From contig JAMSLZ010000018.1 of NCBI GenBank assembly GCA_026027325.1, positions 62,001 to 126,000 on the forward strand: a stretch of 64,000 nt of DNA, in the 5' to 3' direction. The stretch's first letter is position 1. Each line of letters opens with the position of its first letter. Below, in pieces: positions 44,937 to 55,346 of the stretch. This DNA comes from Actinomucor elegans. Taxonomy: Eukaryota; Mucoromycota; Mucoromycetes; Mucorales; Mucoraceae. Both the position numbers and the translations under genes were made by a program. Below the pieces are notes generated by a model. The model saw only the letters and a list, made by a program, of their open reading frames with translations, made no database searches and was not told the DNA's origin.

Positions 44937-45012
44937 GACAGATGCAGAATCTTTTTTTGAATAAGGTCTATTAATTGATTCAACATTTGACCAAGATCGA
45001 CCGAGGGATCTT
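44937..45012 (+). repeat. Dispersed 80-bp repeat, copy 13, overlapping a minus-strand open frame
   Basis: GACAGATGCAGAATCTTTTT, GAATAAGGTCTATTAATTGA, CAACATTTGACCAAGATCG and ACCGAGGGATC match the family from the left GATGCAG to the terminal GAGGGATC. A 72-codon minus frame (45145-44927) runs through it, so that frame is probably not a gene. Confidence 0.6.
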
Positions 45013-45349
45013 GTGTTGATTCATCCGCAATGACTATTTCCAAGATACTGAAATCTGTTCTCTTGACTTTAAAGGATATCATCGAAGACGCTGAATAGGT
45101 AAAGATGAAAGTCTTAATACAAATTTTACAGGATTTAATTTTCATTTGAATGATATGCGTTTTAATAGAGATAGAATATGATGCTTTATACTAGAAAAAA
45201 AAATACCTATTATAGGAGCTTTTTGGCACCGTTTTAAATAAAAAAATCGTTAAAAAAATGTACCCATTAAAAACAGCATTATTCATTCTATGCATTTCCT
45301 CAAAATCAAAACTTAATCATAGTTCTTTAGCGAACTAGATTTCTACATA

Positions 45350-45732
45350 TTTTTTTTTTTGTAGAGAAGCGAGCGTCTTTTTTATTTAAGGTCCTTTAAA
45401 CGTCAGATGCGATAGGAAGAAAAGACTGGTATAATAAAATTAAGTTGACAAGTGAAATGAATGGAGAGGATCGGTAGTTACAAAAGGAGAGTACCTATTG
45501 ATGGCTGTGGGCCGAGTCAAGCTGGAGACGAAGCTGTGCTATTGATTTGAGTGCTTCTGAGGGACGAAAAGGAATATCATTGAAAATAAATCGCCAATGC
45601 GCCTGCCAAACACATTGGAGAGTACATGCAAAGATTTGATGTGAAGTGAGTTTGGGGAATAGCGGATGGAATATTCGATGAACAGTCGGGAGTGAAAGGT
45701 GTAATAGTAGGTAGAATGAGGATAGAGTGGTC
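45350..45732 (-). mobile_element. 5'-truncated LINE-like reverse transcriptase relic (C-terminal end plus A tail)
   Basis: Minus frame without a start codon, about 78 codons, ending at TAG 45495-45497. It contains LTSHQIFACTLQCVWQAHWR, FIFNDIPFRPSEALKSIAQL and RLQLDSAHSHQ. The WQAHWRFIF-N-PF pattern recalls the last residues of non-LTR reverse transcriptases in Mucoromycota, just after the zinc-knuckle region. That memory is not verified. Downstream on the minus strand a short 3' region ends in an 11-nt A run (plus-strand T11 at 45350-45360), as in LINE insertions, which are usually 5'-truncated. No upstream exon was found to the right. It might instead be the last exon of an unrecognised gene. 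Confidence 0.4.
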
Positions 45733-46775
45733 CTGTTGGGTGGTTAGATTTCTACATAGTTGAGAAATGATAATAAAAAATATACATACAACAACAATCT
45801 AATATTTAATAACCGCTATCCAATGACATATGACCTGTACGCCTCGGAACGAATTCTGCTTTAGATGACGGAAACAAGAACAAAACAATAAATAAATGAT
45901 TCCGAGACACTATAGAAACGATTTGCAGAAGCTGTAAATATGAACAGATACACATCATATTGCATACGTAAATATATTTTCCTTATACAGAGTCAGACAA
46001 TTGCGCAGTCGTACTGAGTCTAAATACAGTTAGACTGTCAAGAAGAAAGGAGATCCCAGGAACTCTAAAAAAAAAAAACTAACGTTGGAGTGTTTTGCTA
46101 AATTACACTACCAGATCTTGATTATGAACCAAGAATATGTATTTTGATTAGTCCAACTGCAGTGCTGGATGTTGGTGGTACCAAACGTACTTGCTTTATT
46201 GGACCTTGCTTTCTTATCAAAACAAACCTAAACGCATGGTTTCCATTCGATACATATTTTGTATTAATAGACAGAAGTAGCTTGGGCTATACTGCATTTG
46301 TTTCACCGATACAACGGACCAAAGAAAGCGACGCGTTCAGTAACTGCAGGCTACCTTTTTCATAGCATTCCCCATCGAATAAAATAGCCATAGTTTCCGA
46401 ACCTTATTCTTCTAAATGGCCCGATAACCATAATAGGCGAAAATTAATATCGAATGATTGGTAAAGAGCTATTGTTGTTAATTATGAGTGTCAGTAACAA
46501 AGGGACCAATGCTAGGGTTGATTATTACCCTAGTCTGTGCCTTTGTTACAATACAGTATCTCATTAACGTGTAACAGTTTACTATATCACGAGATCTGTG
46601 CGTAAATAATCAAAGTTGACCATCACTCTGAGTCTAGATGGGGGACTGGCAGTATCTTATAAATTTGGTTTAAGGTCTTTTTTCTTCTTTTTTTTTTTCT
46701 TTAACTTTATACTTTTTATCAGTTGCTGGTCAATTGCTTCACTTTTTTTTTTACATACCCATACAAAAAAAAACC
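45733..46775. other. Intergenic, 1 kb
   Basis: Spacer between the LINE-like relic and the secreted protein gene. The frame 46144-46365 has no family feature. Nothing else recognised. Confidence 0.55.
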
Positions 46776-47646
46776 ATGATTTCATATACTCTCTTCATTT
46801 TTACCTTTTTGTTGTTGACTGTTCAAGGCCTTCAAATCAATTTCAGTGCTATTAAACCCGTGGATACCAATCTCATGACAATCAAGGATACTGCTCAGGC
46901 TCATTATGAATCTATCATTGACGATGTACTCAGTCAACACAACGAAGGCTTACTTACCGAATTATCTATTGTGATAAAAGACCCTCATGATATGTATTCT
47001 ATCCTGAAACCTCAAGCTGATTTACTAGCTGATTCCATTCAAGGTAAGGAATCAAATCATAACTTTTTAATAATTGTACACTCATCTTTTTGTGTATGTG
47101 TAATTAGATGTCTGCGTTGCACAGATGCCAGGTATGATTGCTAATCAGATTCATGAACTCAGCAACGAACTTTATTCCAGTGTGGATGCCATTGTTACCC
47201 AGTATTGGACTACCACTGATATGGAATATCGTCAACTTATCTTGAATGCTGTGAGCCAGGGTTATTGGGAACAAGATGTGTTGGATGAACTCGTCAGCAG
47301 TTTAGAGTTATTAAACATGGACATTGCTGACCGCATCATTGCTGTTGTTGATCGTTTCAATCTCTTGGCCAAAATGAAATCCGCTTTACTCTCTTGCCAA
47401 TCTGTATTTGATCAAGAAACTAAAAGTATCGAAGAATCTACTTTGACAGAAAAGATCTGGACTGCTCTTTTGGTTTCTTTCAATCAACCTGCTGGAACTT
47501 CTTCTATTCTTTCCACTGAAGCTCCTCAGAAAGGATTCCTGAACAGATTCCTCTTTGAACTCACTTCTGAACTTCAAGCAGAGCTGTATGCTCGCGTCTA
47601 TGAATTAGCAAGAGGTGTTTATGAAGACCTTGCTTTTGGTGCTTAA
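46776..47646 (+). CDS. Small secreted helical protein, function unknown
   Basis: Two exons, 46776-47043 and 47108-47646, joined inside a GAT codon, give 268 residues. The N-terminus MISYTLFIFTFLLLTVQGLQ is a clear signal peptide with likely cleavage after VQG. The rest has no membrane segment and is predicted helical (NEGLLTELSIVIKDPHDMYS, IANQIHELSNELYSSVDAIV, LDELVSSLELLNMDIADRII), with two Cys (VCVAQ and LLSCQ). No enzyme motif. The start was chosen because it alone gives the signal peptide; it follows an A-rich ACC context. Probably extracellular or cell-wall associated. It has no same-strand neighbour nearby. Confidence 0.85.
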
Positions 47647-48138
47647 AAAAGTCCTTTTTTCATTGTTCTATTATCTGTACATATACATACTTATACATTC
47701 CTTTTATATACATATATATTATTCCTTGTAAACATGCCATTCCTTTTTGTCTTTTTTTGATACCGTATTCCCTTCTTATCATATATAACCCGTACAAAAT
47801 AAAAAGTCTTTTTCTTTTATTACAACTCCCTCTGCATGCAATCCTTGTAACACAACCACAGGAATTAAACCGGAGTCGAACAAGGAAACAAGGTTTTCTT
47901 GTGACCTATTGTTCAAAAAGTAAAGAGAAGATCTGTCAATGCCGAGATATTGGACATTTCTTTAGTAAGCAAACGGTACTACGCACTACAAAAGAGTCAT
48001 GAGATTAAATAATAGACAAATTTGTATAAATTACTTGCTTCGGCCGAGGTTTGCTTCTCCTTATGCATTCAGTCAAGTGTCCTTCTTAATACAGCCAATA
48101 CAGTGGAAATTGGCGATTAGAAAAAAAAAAATAAGTAA

Positions 48139-48207
48139 TTGTCGGTTAATATAATATAGTTGTCGGCAGTTCAAACATTTGTCGGAAATCTAAATTTCAT
48201 TTGTCAG
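48139..48207 (+). repeat. Four TTGTCGG/TTGTCAG motifs at 19-22 bp spacing
   Basis: TTGTCGG starts at 48139, 48160 and 48179, and TTGTCAG at 48201. The spacing of 21, 19 and 22 bp is close to two helical turns. Such arrays are typical of operator clusters or of subterminal repeats of DNA transposons. No gene lies within 500 bp of it. Confidence 0.5.
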
Positions 48208-50651
48208 TTTATGCTCGGTTTGTGTCCCAACGGATTGACGGTTTAAGCTAGTCAGTGTACATCTCTTAATTAGTTGTTCTTTTATTACTGTATGATTTAC
48301 AAAATGGAAAACTCTCCTCCCCTTTTTTTTTATAAAGATGAGCAGGACAACATTTTTAATGAATATGGAAAGAATGTTTATGATTCAATAGAATGTGTCT
48401 TAACAAAAATCATGAATCTTAACATTGTTTTTCAAACGTAAACAAGTCAGCAGACTCATCTAACATTCAAGTTTGAAAAGAAAACAGTTGTAGAAAAAAA
48501 AAGAGGAAAAAATCAAAAGTTAAACATCTGACACCACAAGGATTGTAAATATACAACAATTACAGTATCAAACAAAGAGAAATGTTTATACATTCAATGC
48601 TTGAGATTGCTGAGGAGCCAGAGATAATATAGCTAACTTTGGAAAGATGCTTCATATCCGCCTTTGCACCGCTTAAAGAGAGTCCCTCTTAAAACCAACC
48701 ATTTGCTTTAGTTTCAACTGCTAATCCTCTGTGACACAAACCGGCAATCTGCTCTGGTGCAAACCAACAGTTATAACGAGCATAAACCGAAAAATTAAAT
48801 TTATTTCTACCGTAGTGTTTATTGACTGCATCTCATGGGACACATGCTAGACAATATTTATGCTTATACTATTTGTTTATTCCAAGACAAACACAGCCTT
48901 TTTATTGTTTAGAATGGAGATTGCTAGGCTGTTTACTTAAATACTGATAACCTGGTTTGGCACTTTTATTAACGAAATAAATCGCTTTATATTTTATAAT
49001 TCAAATGTTGTAATAGTACTGTTAGGTCTTGCTTTTGTTTATTATTTTATTTGCAGATATAAATTTAAGGTTGTTTGGATGAATTTTATATAGAATCTTC
49101 AATATTTTGAAGACGATTTATAGTCAATATTCAAGCTAGAGATGTATACTCGGCATTGCGTTACGTAGAGGCATGTTGGCCACGTTTACCCAGTTTCCCA
49201 TATTTCTAAATCACATTAAATTAAAAAATTTCAATGATATGCTTACTGTTGTTGAAATAGCCTTCAATAGCGAGGACTTAATGCATTCCCATTCTAGGTC
49301 ATTAGGTGATTCGAAGCCAACATCAGTTTTATTCAAATTTGTTAAAAGCTGTTAAGGGATGTATTGGTTGCAAAATGATCAGGAATCAAGGGAAGTCATA
49401 TTGATACAGCCTGATAGGATCATGGTATACAATGTAAAATTAATCAAATTAAATAAAATAAATACCAATGGTAAACTCCCAAACTTTTTGTATGGCCTTT
49501 CAAGCGTGTCCTGTCAACCAAGTACCCGATATTCTCTGTAGTAGATAGCACTGTTGCTTAGTTACATCAATTGCCTGAAAGCTTGTCTTGTTTCTTCGGC
49601 ACGATAGCTTAAGGATGTATAAATGAAACAGAAGAGCTTCTCTCTACAGAAAAAAAAAGGTATATATTTCTTAGACTTTTGTATCCTTCAGCTTTATTTC
49701 TTTTAACTCTCAATACATTTATTGAGTACTATTGTATATATTGGAATAGGTGGGTAAATTTGATCGATTTCAAAAGACCAAGCACCCTCTATTTCACAAC
49801 TTGAGATATATCTTATATATCGCATGATTGAAGGGTATTGGAAATATTAGTCGATGTATTGCGGTATTATAGCAGTCAAGATGCAAGTGGCTAACATGGT
49901 TATGTGTAGATTATATAGCCAAAACCGTCATATTGCTTCTTATTCAATATTTGACATCAGTGCCGATCAAGTACATTATGAAGAATTGACTACACATTCT
50001 GTAAAAAAAAATTACTCCTACAAATCTTTTTAGTAGAGATATCATCTATATCGAGATGAATTCATGTCAGTTTTGACACCATCTTCATATAGACTCCTGG
50101 CCTTTCGGAATCCTTCGGGAGGACAATGATTCATAAGAGTGCGGGCCTTGATATGTGATGTTGTTTACAGGACTGATTTGAAACAATGCATCTTATGCTT
50201 TGTAATTAATATCCCGAACCGCGCCTTTATAATGTGTCTGCTTACTAAGGCAGTATAATGAATATATGTGGCATATCGGCATACGAAAGGATAAGAGGCT
50301 CATCTACCAAATTACCTGACATTGAATTGGTTCGTACAACAGAGACGGGAACGCTTCAGGAACTCGGAACAGTACTCTTGTTACACCGTTTATCTCCTTT
50401 CATACCACATAGTATAATCCGGCCATTGTTTGTATTCCAAATTAACCTGCCAAGAGAACCATCTATAATTCTTGTTAAGACTACAGTGGCTCTAACTGAA
50501 GAGGTAAACTAACAGCTATACTGCTGGTTAGGCGGTCTATATTAGGTATAACACGTTAAACCAACAAAACCAATAAAACTCTAGAGGGGTTCCAATTCGT
50601 TCAAGAAAAAAATATACAAATGTAAATAAAAAAAAAAATTGCTCTTTAGGA

Positions 50652-50870
50652 TCAAATTAGCATTTTATTAGAAGCAGAAACATTCTCTGAGCATAGATCG
50701 TTAACAAGACGTAACACCTGATCATCAGTCAAGAAATCTACTCCTGAATAGCGCGTCAGATTGATAATTTTGTGCGGTTTCAATTTAACCTCCAGAAAAT
50801 AAAATTGTATACCAGGAATTGCAAATGGCGACATAAAGCTTCGAAAGCTAATATTCTTTTCCCTAAGTTA
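50652..50870 (-). pseudogene. Protein-like frame without a start, possible gene relic
   Basis: The minus frame reads NISFRSFMSPFAIPGIQFYF, LKPHKIINLTRYSGVDFLT and DDQVLRLVNDLCSENV before its stop. The composition looks coding, but there is no promoter context and no joining exon was found. It might belong with the relic at 51590-51883. Confidence 0.2.
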
Positions 50871-51589
50871 TAAATAAATTTATAGAGAGATATAATCTTT
50901 ATCGATTGATACGTGCTATTTACACTATGCATCTTGGAGAAAAATCCTGGTACAAATATTAATAACGTTGCATTTTTGAGCCTATAGCTTTGTTAAATAT
51001 ATCAATCGTTATTTAAACTGCATGCATCAAAAGACTTTTCTCTGTGCTATTGTTTTTCCCCAGTAAACAAAAACTCTATCTCCATAAATTGCTGATTTAT
51101 ATACATTGTTTGAAGAATTTATGGGAAGCTGCTTCTGCTGCCCGCCGAATTCAGTTATCACTACCAAACGAAATGAATGATCTCATATTGACATGAATCA
51201 TGCCTTTCACAAAGAAAAACAAGTATGAGCCAATACATATCAATGGTACAAAGGCTCTATATGCATGCATATAAAAAAGTAAGCTACAGTGAATAATCTA
51301 TACGAGTTCGTTTTTCTGTCGAAAGCAAGTAAATTAATTTACCAAGTCTGCATAGAAGTTCTATATTTGATATATACGCGTGATGCATGTTTTCACTTTA
51401 TTAGAATAGAAATATTTTTTTAATAGGTTCTAATCATTGCTAGCGATTGATTTTATTTTTAACAATCGATATACCTAAGCATAATAAGATGAAGCTGTCT
51501 TGTATACATTCAATAAACAAAGCGTACATTTCCTATCTATTTTGTTCGTTATGACAAACAATTCAAGTATACTAAAACATAATAGATAA

Positions 51590-51883
51590 CTAGAAGCGCT
51601 GAAAGTTAGGGCATTTTTCTAAAACATAATCATCTAATGCGTTTCGATCAATAGTTTCACATTTCAATGTCAAGTCAGTCAGTGTTGGGTATTCAGGACC
51701 CGTTGTATCTAAGATCACATTTTGCTTCATACTTTCCAGCTCTGTTGAGCTGTCGCTTGTAAATTTAACAGCACAGTCTCCATCAAGTGCAAATTTTGTC
51801 AATTTCAATGGAGACAATTGAAGTACATTATGTAGAACCAGTAGATATGATATTCTAAACAAAACTTTTCTGATTATACACAT
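51590..51883 (-). pseudogene. Possible 5'-truncated F-box/LRR-type gene relic
   Basis: The minus frame of 97 codons contains LQLSPLKLTKFALDGDCAVK, then GPEYPTLTDLTLKCETIDRN and ALDDYVLEKCPNFQRF at its end. The last part follows the leucine-rich pattern P-x-L-x-x-L-x-L ... I-x-x-x-A-L-D-x-x-x-x-x-x-P-N, common in the large F-box families of Mucoromycota. No F-box or start exon is present upstream (right), so it looks truncated. Low certainty. Confidence 0.3.
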
Positions 51884-51974
51884 ACATCTAGATCTATAGC
51901 CAATTGATTAAAGCTTTGGTTTTAAAAGCCATTGAACCCAAACGCATTTTCTTTTTTGGCATAGATAATTATGC

Positions 51975-52002
51975 AAAAAAAAAAAAAAAAAAAAAAAAAA
52001 AA
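51975..52002. repeat. 28-nt poly(A) tract
   Basis: Uninterrupted A28 following ATGC. It lies just upstream (right, on minus) of the F-box-like relic, so it is not that relic's tail. Confidence 0.9.
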
Positions 52003-52190
52003 TTATAAAATTTCTATCTTGGGCCTTTGGAGCCTTTTCATTAATTCATAAAGCCTACACTATCCCAAAGAATAAATAATTATCCACAACTCGTATTAAG
52101 GATCTAAAATGCATGTTTTCAATCATCTCCTTTTGCATCACGATGTCACTTTTCGGTCTGAAAAAAAAGGCACACTATTATTCGGTACAA

Positions 52191-52270
52191 CTGATCTCGC
52201 TTAATCTTGGTCAAATGTCGCATTTGATTAGTATTATATGCTTAGAATGTGCAGCTGCTTCAGCTATTTG
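52191..52270 (-). repeat. Dispersed 80-bp repeat, copy 14 (minus)
   Basis: GATCTCGCTTAATCTTGGTC, AAATGTCGCATTTGATTAGT and TAGAATGTGCAGCTGCTTCA match the reverse-complement family from end to end. Confidence 0.65.
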
Positions 52271-52923
52271 CTCCTTTTGACTTAAATATTTTTGTAATCT
52301 TTAAGATGCCCTATTCTGGTAACTATATCGTAACGTTCGCTTATTCAAACGATTAGCTTCTAACAAAGATGATCTTTGAACTTCTTCGATTGTGTTAGAA
52401 ACATTTTCTAATAATTGCCAAGTCAAAGGCATCTAGCTATGGTGTTTGATTGATAGTAATACCATTTGGTATCCATCCCCATACCTTACTAAATCAGATA
52501 CCATTATTAATCAATAAATAGATTGTATTTCATTCGACATATCTAGGATGCGCTAATATAACGAATAGTCATCGATACGTACTGTGTTCTTATCTATATA
52601 TACATATATGAATAATAAAATATCATAGTATTACAATTGATATAAAATCCACTATTATAATAGGAGAATTATAAGATTTAATATTATTTCGTGGATAGTG
52701 AACATCCACAACAAAAGCTTAGTAAATTCAATTCTGTACATATTTGGGTTTTATATATATATAAAAAAAAGTAGAGGATGTCTCCGATTTACATACTTTC
52801 TACAAAATCATTGTCTTCCAGTTCTGGTCATAATTAAACTGTTCTAACGACCCATATATCCTTTATTTTGGTAATTCTCCTGCTAAACTAGGTTCTTTTT
52901 TCTTTTCTTTCTTTTAGAACCTG

Positions 52924-53997
52924 ATGCTTTCAAACAATCATTCTTTTCGAAAACTCAATCTGCTTCACAAAAAGCGATCCAAGGTGGAACCCACTGCACG
53001 TTCTGAGAATGTATCTCTCGAGGACATTGCATACCTAGTAAAGCGACTATCTGTCCAAATCGACGATTTAGAGACGTGGAAAGAAGAATCAATTCAAAAA
53101 AAGTCTATAGGTAGCCAGAACACTTTGGCAGAGCAACGCATCCAACTAGCACAGCCTCCTCCAGTCCCTCAAACAAACCAAAGCCAATCGGTTTATCCCA
53201 AGGTAGCAAGTAGACCACCATCCCACACAACAATCGACCCCTGGGCTTCATATGTACCACAGAACTATGGGGCCCTATTGCAACGATTAGAAGATATTGA
53301 AAGTCTTCAAAAATGCCCTAACGATTGCTGTGCATCCACAGGAACTGTATCGTCAGCTGACGGTGTTCCATGGCCACGACCTATCGAACCATTCCAATCC
53401 TCTTCTTCACCGCTTCATTTAAGAGGAAACAATCAACAGTGCATCAACGATATATTGGAAGTGCAGTATACACACTGGTGTACTTTGATGCGCTGCTTAC
53501 CATTGATGGATCCAGTCACTTCAGCTCATGTCAAAACCGTGGGCTTGTATGCTATGCGAGAAATTCTAAAGGGAAAGGCAAGCCAAAAGCGAGAATATGA
53601 TCATCGATATAATGCAAACATGCCGGCTCCTGTTACTACTTCTACAAAGTTAAGAGACTCGATGAACCGATTTAGCCATCCTGAAATGCCAGTGCTCACG
53701 CCGTACGTCCCCACTACTATTGCAACACAGGATATGCCAGCTTGGATGAGCACCTCGGAAACCAAGGTAGGCATTGATGACACAGTTGCACCGCCTGTAC
53801 CCCCAAAAGAGACCGAAACAACGACAACGCCGACACCTTCAGGCTTTCCCTCGCCATTATTTTCTCATACAGGCAAGAAGCGGTTTCAGAAATGGGTGAG
53901 GCACAAAAAATTGCAGAGAAAAGCAAATACTGACACAGCCACTACACCTATGGAACAATCTCAAACTCTACGAAAAATTGGATCTTGGTTCTTTTAA
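52924..53997 (+). CDS. Uncharacterised 357-residue protein with proline-rich segments
   Basis: Intronless. Residues 25-55 could form a short coiled coil (SLEDIAYLVKRLSVQIDDLE). Proline-rich stretches follow (QPPPVPQT; later VAPPVPPKE, an SH3-ligand-like PxxP). The central part has a conserved look (NDILEVQYTHWCTLMRCLPL, MDPVTSAHVKTVGLYAMREI), with KCPNDCC before it. The C-terminus is basic (TGKKRFQKWVRHKKLQRKAN) and ends in LRKIGSWFF. No enzyme or known domain is recognised. The gene is isolated, with 5.3 kb of spacer upstream and 1.3 kb downstream. Its codon use and length argue that it is real. Confidence 0.7.
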   Translation: MLSNNHSFRKLNLLHKKRSKVEPTARSENVSLEDIAYLVKRLSVQIDDLETWKEESIQKKSIGSQNTLAEQRIQLAQPPPVPQTNQSQSVYPKVASRPPSHTTIDPWASYVPQNYGALLQRLEDIESLQKCPNDCCASTGTVSSADGVPWPRPIEPFQSSSSPLHLRGNNQQCINDILEVQYTHWCTLMRCLPLMDPVTSAHVKTVGLYAMREILKGKASQKREYDHRYNANMPAPVTTSTKLRDSMNRFSHPEMPVLTPYVPTTIATQDMPAWMSTSETKVGIDDTVAPPVPPKETETTTTPTPSGFPSPLFSHTGKKRFQKWVRHKKLQRKANTDTATTPMEQSQTLRKIGSWFF

Positions 53998-54187
53998 ATT
54001 ATATCACCGTATATATATATATATATCATACTAATAAATCTTAGACAAATTAATAAGCTTACGGATTTTATAGTATTGCTTTCATGTAGATTTCAGAGTT
54101 ACTAGATAGTTAGACACTACAGTAAAGCTTATTCAACAGTTGAAGAAATCATCTAATATATGAATTAAATCAAATATAAGCAATGAG

Positions 54188-54246
54188 TCTAGTAGATATA
54201 ACAGGTCATTCTGGCAACATTTGGCCGAGATCGATGGAGAGATCAG
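54188..54246 (+). repeat. Dispersed 80-bp repeat, copy 15 (internally shortened)
   Basis: TCTAGTAGATATAACAGGTC, ATTCTGGCAACATTTGGCCG and AGATCGATGGAGAGATC keep both ends and lack the central block. Confidence 0.55.
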
Positions 54247-54367
54247 TAAATCTTCTGGAACACATGAAATGCGTATAATTTATTGACATTTATTAATATC
54301 TATATTGTGCAATAGTTAAATAATTACTTATATATGCATAGTAGTTTATTATGTACATGTGCAAATC

Positions 54368-54410
54368 CTCAGATGCAAACATTAACCTGGGATCGGTGGA
54401 GCGATCGAGA
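54368..54410 (+). repeat. Dispersed repeat, right-end fragment (copy 16)
   Basis: CTCAGATGCAAACATTAACC, TGGGATCGGTGGAGCGATCG corresponds to the right half of the family. Confidence 0.45.
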
Positions 54411-55346
54411 AATGTTGAAAACGGGAAGATTGCTAAGAAAAACTCGCAAACAGGCCTCAGTTTACACTCCGATAAAACCTTAACATTTGCTTAAATATTA
54501 CACTCATTTAAACGAATAATGTATAAATGACATAGTTTTGAAAAAAAAAAAAAAGTACATACACATCCAACAGTAGTTTACGTATATTTTTGGTGATATA
54601 AACAATGATGCTTGCATTTCTAAAAGATAAAAAAAAAAGCTTTCTCAAGGTAACCCTATGGATTTACTAATATTTATATCATTCAGTACAGCATTAAACT
54701 TCACATCAACTATGCTGGTTTATTTTATGGCATTTTGATAAAAAAAAAATTGTCATTAAAAAGTGAATCCAAGTTGATACTAAAAAATTCCCTGAACCTA
54801 AAAAAAAACTTTTGTTGGCATTATTATTATTCTCATAACAACCGAGATATACTTGTAGGGACAATATACTTTTTATTATACTTTAACAATATCAAAAATA
54901 ATTTAAAAGCACAGTTCAGAGTAAAACTGCATTGTATATATTCAGGGCACTTTGTTGTATATTTCTACTATTAAAATTTGATCGACAATTGTAAAACAAA
55001 GCCGGGCAAACAAAGAAATCCAGATAAAGAAAACCCCATGTTTGAGTAGAAAAATACATGTAACATGATCTTCATTTACTGTTTGATACTTGGATAAATT
55101 CCACACAAACTTTGTTAGTGCTTACTAACACGTTCTATTTATTAAGCCCAATCACCCAGCCAAATATTATTTTTTTTGTCCTACTGGCATTATAAAATAA
55201 GAATATAGCCACTTCGCAGTTAGGGCTAATCTGATGGTATGTAGAAATCAAGAATAGCAAAGTTTAAATAGGCGTGTTTAGTTATATAAGACTGCTTCGA
55301 TATAGTATCATATGCTATTTTATTATTACAAAAAGACGTATCGTTC

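Larger units (their letters stand above)
47647..52923. other. Gene desert, 5.3 kb
   Basis: The longest gene-free stretch of the window. It holds a tandem TTGTCGG array (48139-48207), probable gene relics on minus at 50652-50870 and 51590-51883, a dispersed repeat copy (52191-52270), an A28 tract and TA-rich DNA. Plus frames 49173-49355, 49359-49541 and 50258-50512 were not recognised; they may be chance or further debris. Confidence 0.5.
53998..55346. other. Intergenic, 1.3 kb, two dispersed-repeat copies
   Basis: Spacer between the convergent 357-residue gene and AGMO. A short TA run lies at about 54010-54026. The frame 54735-54974 is A/T-biased and not credible. Confidence 0.6.

Noticed and set aside
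48139..48207. CRISPR-like array
   Set aside because: The repeats are only 7 bp, the spacers are too short and the DNA is eukaryotic.
50258..50512. 84-codon plus frame in the gene desert
   Set aside because: No recognisable domain and no splice partners; possibly debris, not supportable.
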